From assembly GCA_025966215.1 (NCBI GenBank), contig JAOPVM010000440.1, forward strand, positions 1 through 8,616: a stretch of DNA of 8,616 nt, read 5' to 3'. This document shows, piece after piece, positions 6,592 through 8,616 of this stretch. Both the position numbers and the translations under genes were made by a program. The first letter of the stretch is position 1. Each line of letters begins with the position of its first letter. This DNA comes from Klenkia sp. GTDB taxonomy: Bacteria > Actinomycetota > Actinomycetes > Mycobacteriales > Geodermatophilaceae. The notes below the pieces were generated by a model. The model was not told the DNA's origin, made no database searches, and saw only the letters and a list, made by a program, of their open reading frames with translations.

Positions 6592-7395
6592 TCAGCCGAT
6601 CAGGTCGCCGACGACGTCGACGCCCAGCCGGACGATCAGCGCGGTGGCGACGACGAGGAAGACCACGCGGATGAACCGGTTGCCCTTCGCGATGGCCATC
6701 CGGGCGCCGAGGTGGGCACCGGCCACGTTGGCCGCGCCGAGCAGCACACCCAGCCCGAGGACCGCCGCGCCCGCGGGCAGGAAGAAGACCAGCGCACCGA
6801 GGTTGGTCGCGACGTTGACGATCTTGGCCGTCGCGCTGGCGTGCAGGAAGTCGTAGCCGAGCAGCGCGATCATGCCGATCACCAGGAAGGTGCCGGTGCC
6901 CGGGCCGAGCACGCCGTCGTAGAAGCCGATGCCGACGGCCAGCACCATCGCGAGCAGGTAGTGGCTGCCGGCGGCCCGCCGGTTCCGGGCCAGGTCGCCC
7001 AGGGACGGCTTCGCTGCGGTCACCACGGTCACGGCGACCAGCGCCAGCACGATCACCGGCTGGATCACCTCGGCGGGCAGCCGCGAGGCGACCGAGGCGC
7101 CGGCGAAGGCGAGCACGAACGCCCCCGCGGCCATCGGCAGCGCCGTCCGCACCGCCGGGCGGGCACGCCGCACGTACGTGGTCGCGCTGGTCAGGGTGCC
7201 GAAGACCGACGCCAGCTTGTTCGTGCCCAGCGCCTGCAGCGGCGTCATCCCGCCGACCAACAGCAACGCCGGCAGCTGGATCAGCCCGCCGCCGCCCACC
7301 ACGGCGTCCACCCACCCCGCGGCGAACGACGCGACCAGCAGGGCTGCGAGCGCGAGCCAGGAGAGATCGGACGGGAGGAGGTCGAGGGAGAGCAC
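6592..7395 (-). CDS. TauE/SafE (DUF81)-family integral membrane protein, putative anion exporter
   Basis: A 267-residue hydrophobic protein with about seven to eight predicted membrane segments (around 12-30, 38-50, 84-104, 109-128, 145-163, 168-186, 195-220, 241-263). Two related halves carry the family hallmarks: WVDAVVGGGGLIQLPALLL (28-46) with GTNKLAS (57-63), and GFYDGVLGPGTGTF (157-170) with ATAKIVNVATNLGAL (188-202). Characterised relatives move sulfite, sulfoacetate or other organic anions across the cytoplasmic membrane; the substrate here is unknown. GTG 7395 is chosen because the first hydrophobic helix begins about ten residues later. The open frame continues to 7950, but that extension is antisense to the GAF-ANTAR gene and not protein-like. 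The gene is upstream of the acyl-CoA synthetase on the same strand, which could link transport to acid activation, but that is only a guess. Confidence 0.93.
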   Translation of the reverse strand: MLSLDLLPSDLSWLALAALLVASFAAGWVDAVVGGGGLIQLPALLLVGGMTPLQALGTNKLASVFGTLTSATTYVRRARPAVRTALPMAAGAFVLAFAGASVASRLPAEVIQPVIVLALVAVTVVTAAKPSLGDLARNRRAAGSHYLLAMVLAVGIGFYDGVLGPGTGTFLVIGMIALLGYDFLHASATAKIVNVATNLGALVFFLPAGAAVLGLGVLLGAANVAGAHLGARMAIAKGNRFIRVVFLVVATALIVRLGVDVVGDLIG

Positions 7396-7434
7396 GGGCC
7401 TGTTCTCGGTAGGGGACGAGGGGAACCGACCGTG

Positions 7435-7462
7435 ACGGGGTCGACACGGGGTCGACACGTGT
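7435..7462. repeat. 11-bp tandem direct repeat plus ACACGTGT palindrome in the promoter region
   Basis: ACGGGGTCGAC occurs twice head to tail (7435-7445 and 7446-7456), each copy ending in the palindrome GTCGAC. It runs directly into the perfect 8-bp palindrome ACACGTGT (7455-7462). It lies in the 89-bp spacer (7396-7484) between the GAF-ANTAR stop and the TauE-like gene start, 40-67 bp upstream of that start. The position and one-helical-turn spacing suit a protein-binding site controlling the downstream pair. No clear -10/-35 could be assigned in the same spacer. Confidence 0.5.
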
Positions 7463-7484
7463 GCCGGTCCCTGCCGCCCACCGG

Positions 7485-8189
7485 TCAGCCGCCTCGCTGG
7501 ACCCCGGCGACCACGTCCACCGCGATGTCCCGCAGCTTGCGGTTGGTGTTCTGCGACTGCCAGGACAGCTGGCTGAACGCCTCGTCGGCGGAGAGCCCCA
7601 GCTGGACCATGAGCACGCCCTTGGCCTGCTCGATCACCGCCCGGGACTCGATGGCCTCCTGCAGCTCCCCGACCGTCCGGTTCGCCCGCTCGAGGGCGTG
7701 CATGTTGCTGATGGTCACCGCGACGACGCCGGCGAGGTCCAGTGCGGCGTCCCGGGACTCCTCGTCGAGGGGCTGGTCGGTGCTGTAGATGTTCAGCCCG
7801 GCCTGCAGCTCGTGCACGATGAGGATCGGCACCGAGCAGGTGCTCACCGCGCCCTGCCGGGCGGCGAGCCGGCTGAACTCCGGCCACCGGGTCTCGGTCG
7901 CGAAGTCCCGGATCAGCACCGGTTGGCCGCTGGTGGCGGCGAACAGGCACGGCCCGTAGTTCAGGCCGTACTGCGCCTCGTCCAGCTCGTAGGCCAGGAG
8001 GCCGCTCCCGGCCACGGTGTACGCGCGGGTGCGTTCCATGACCGTCACCGACGCCTCGGCCACCCCGGGCACGGTCGCGACGGCGAGGTCGGCCACCCGG
8101 TGCAGCAACGACTGCATCGACTCGGCCTCCAGCCGCACGTCGCCCAGCGTCACGACGCGGCGGGTCGGCCCTGCTGCCGAGGTGTCCAC
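7485..8189 (-). CDS. GAF-ANTAR regulator (RNA-binding antiterminator type)
   Basis: A 234-residue cytosolic regulator. A GAF domain spans about 26-165 (LLHRVADLAVATVPGVAEAS, YGLNYGPCLFAATSGQPVLI, STCSVPILI). A short helical linker (ALERANRTVGELQEAIESR) leads to the ANTAR three-helix domain at about 175-230 (AVIEQAKGVLMVQLGLSADE, then AFSQLSWQSQNTNRKLRDIA). ANTAR proteins bind paired RNA hairpins and alter termination or translation; the GAF domain supplies the signal. The start is GTG 8189, preceded by the best Shine-Dalgarno in the window, GAGGAGG at 8200-8194, four nt away. Upstream on the mRNA are two hairpins (8202-8250), the first with ANTAR-target-like loop features. The preceding gene ends 146 bp away, so the regulator probably has its own promoter. 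The domain call is firm; the signal and targets are unknown. Confidence 0.97.
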   Translation of the reverse strand: MDTSAAGPTRRVVTLGDVRLEAESMQSLLHRVADLAVATVPGVAEASVTVMERTRAYTVAGSGLLAYELDEAQYGLNYGPCLFAATSGQPVLIRDFATETRWPEFSRLAARQGAVSTCSVPILIVHELQAGLNIYSTDQPLDEESRDAALDLAGVVAVTISNMHALERANRTVGELQEAIESRAVIEQAKGVLMVQLGLSADEAFSQLSWQSQNTNRKLRDIAVDVVAGVQRGG

Positions 8190-8193
8190 GGGT

Positions 8194-8200
8194 CCTCCTC
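8194..8200 (-). promoter_or_regulatory. Strong ribosome binding site of the GAF-ANTAR gene
   Basis: GAGGAGG on the minus strand, four nt before GTG 8189, fixes that start. It begins one nt after the 3' arm of a perfect 7-bp GC stem, so ribosome access could depend on that hairpin. It contrasts with most other starts here, which have no Shine-Dalgarno. Confidence 0.85.
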
Positions 8201-8201
8201 G

Positions 8202-8250
8202 GGGCGCCCGGTGGCGCCCGCGCTGCTACAGCCGTCGGGCGGTCGACGAC
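8202..8250 (-). promoter_or_regulatory. Two tandem leader hairpins before the GAF-ANTAR gene, ANTAR-target-like
   Basis: In minus-strand mRNA order, hairpin 1 pairs 8250-8244 with 8237-8231 (seven pairs, one U-G wobble) around a six-base loop ACCGCC (8243-8238). Hairpin 2 pairs 8219-8213 with 8208-8202 (seven G-C/C-G pairs) around the four-base loop ACCG. An 11-nt linker separates them, and the Shine-Dalgarno follows after one nt. Known ANTAR substrates are two adjacent stem-loops with hexaloops having A at position 1 and G at position 4. Hairpin 1 fits this; hairpin 2 keeps A1 and G4 but in a tetraloop. Autoregulation is inferred. Confidence 0.42.
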
Positions 8251-8293
8251 GGGGTGGGGGCGCCGGGGCTGGACGCCCGCGGCCGTGGTCCTG

Positions 8294-8313
8294 GGACCGG
8301 CCGGGTGCGGTCC
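8294..8313. terminator. Hairpin downstream of the right-edge gene, possible terminator
   Basis: GGACCG (8294-8299) pairs with CGGTCC (8308-8313) around an 8-nt loop; CTG and CAG outside extend the stem past one bulged base. It begins 22 nt after the stop of the right-edge gene on the minus strand, a normal terminator position. No T-tract follows, and the structure abuts the proposed GAF-ANTAR -10, so its role is uncertain. Confidence 0.35.
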
Positions 8314-8319
8314 AGGCTA
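8314..8319 (-). promoter_or_regulatory. Candidate -10 element for the GAF-ANTAR gene
   Basis: TAGCCT on the minus strand matches TANNNT. A start about 7 nt downstream would give a leader of roughly 118 nt that includes both leader hairpins and the Shine-Dalgarno. The -35 region (around 8337-8344) is poor. Weak prediction. Confidence 0.3.
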
Positions 8320-8335
8320 GTCCGGGCACCGCAGC

Positions 8336-8616
8336 TCAGGTGCAGACCCAGACCTGGGCCCTGCCCTCCGGGGTGTCCACCTGCCGGGCCGGCACCTCGG
8401 GGCGGTAGACGGCCAGGTCGCGCTCGTAGACCAGGGCCTGCCGGGCCAGGTCGGTCGGCACCCGGCGTATCCGCCCGGCGTGCGGACCGCCGCGGTGCAG
8501 CACCAGCACACCGGCGTCCACGGGGGCGGGGCGGGCCGGCTTCCGGGCGCGGGTCGGCACGGGCGGCGCAGGGGTGGATGCGGGGGTGGATGCGGGGGCC
8601 GGCTCCAGCTCGGCCT
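8336..8616 (-). CDS. Unrecognised protein, C-terminal part (N-terminus beyond the right edge)
   Basis: The frame is open from the right edge to TGA at 8338-8336, giving 93 complete codons. It enters the window as AELEPAPASTPASTPAPP, a Pro/Ala/Ser/Thr-rich linker partly encoded by a 12-nt tandem repeat, followed by a basic stretch (PTRARKPARPAP). It ends with a compact module: VDAGVLVLHRGGPHAGRIRR, then LARQALVYERDLAVYRPEVP and RQVDTPEGRAQVWVCT. This suggests a flexible linker between an unseen upstream domain and a short C-terminal domain. I do not recognise the family. A shorter version starting at GTG 8560 is possible, but the frame continues upstream without a stop and codon use stays typical, so a partial longer gene is more likely. 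It is followed by a hairpin at 8294-8313. Confidence 0.62.
   Translation of the reverse strand, partial: AELEPAPASTPASTPAPPVPTRARKPARPAPVDAGVLVLHRGGPHAGRIRRVPTDLARQALVYERDLAVYRPEVPARQVDTPEGRAQVWVCT
8571..8594. repeat. 12-nt perfect tandem repeat encoding a P-A-S-T linker
   Basis: GGGGTGGATGCG occurs twice back to back (8571-8582 and 8583-8594). On the minus strand it encodes repeated Pro-Ala-Ser-Thr in the linker of the right-edge gene. Its length keeps the frame, so copy-number change would lengthen or shorten the linker without breaking the gene. Confidence 0.7.

Noticed and set aside
5001..6674. Long open frame on the plus strand opposite the acyl-CoA synthetase
   Set aside because: It is antisense to a gene with all ANL motifs intact; its composition is typical of a GC-driven shadow.
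7403..7484. A second ANTAR-type hairpin pair before the TauE-like gene
   Set aside because: Only a 4-bp stem (GACC/GGTC with a 7-nt loop) could be drawn; there is no hexaloop with the required A and G.
7396..7950. N-terminal extension of the TauE-like protein to 7950
   Set aside because: It is antisense to the GAF-ANTAR gene and lacks hydrophobic or domain character; the membrane protein begins naturally at 7395.
8287..8298. GGTCC-TG-GGACC as an alternative hairpin forming a switch with the 8294-8313 stem
   Set aside because: The loop would be only two bases, which is sterically unfavourable, so a real two-state switch is unlikely.
1..8616. CRISPR array, tRNA/rRNA genes, transposase, integrase or phage genes
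   Set aside because: No regularly spaced repeats, cloverleaf-like segments or mobile-element protein motifs were seen; gene order and base composition look uniform and chromosomal.

Overview
The window is very GC-rich DNA (roughly 70-75%) with nearly all-G/C third codon positions. Several genes appear to lack a leader and start on GTG. The gene types are a LOV-SpoIIE phosphatase, a GAF-ANTAR regulator, an XRE-cupin regulator and a carotenoid cyclase. Together these point to a free-living, pigmented, sunlight-exposed actinobacterium. Geodermatophilaceae (Blastococcus, Modestobacter, Geodermatophilus) would fit, but that placement is inferred from gene content and not from a marker gene. There is no rRNA, tRNA, CRISPR array, insertion sequence or phage gene.

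Layout from left to right. (1) 1-1152: the start of a SAM-dependent methyltransferase (minus, running off the left edge) and an XRE-cupin regulator (plus) diverge from a 49-bp spacer. That spacer holds mirror-image promoter elements and an inverted repeat. (2) 1143-1176: an 11-bp perfect stem forms a shared terminator that contains both stop codons of the convergent regulator and phosphatase genes. (3) 1167-3479 (minus): a PAS-LOV-GAF-SpoIIE protein phosphatase with the photoactive LOV cysteine. (4) 3480-3763: a 284-bp spacer with an A/T-richer promoter-like part and a coding-like stretch that changes frame. (5) 3764-4891 (plus): FAD-type lycopene beta-cyclase, divergent from the phosphatase. 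(6) 4911-7395 (minus): an acyl-CoA synthetase preceded by a TauE/SafE-type membrane protein, probably co-transcribed. (7) 7396-7484: a spacer with an 11-bp tandem repeat. (8) 7485-8189 (minus): a GAF-ANTAR regulator whose mRNA leader carries two hairpins next to the Shine-Dalgarno. (9) 8336-8616 (minus): the C-terminal part of an unrecognised protein running off the right edge.

Two themes stand out. A predicted blue-light sensor controlling a phosphatase of the anti-sigma/partner-switch type sits back to back with a carotenoid biosynthesis gene, which suggests a light-to-pigment or light-to-stress link. The ANTAR protein, an RNA-binding regulator by family, is encoded behind a leader whose first hairpin has the hexaloop features of ANTAR targets, which suggests self-regulation. 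Both links are inferences; the domains and the structures are visible directly in the sequence.
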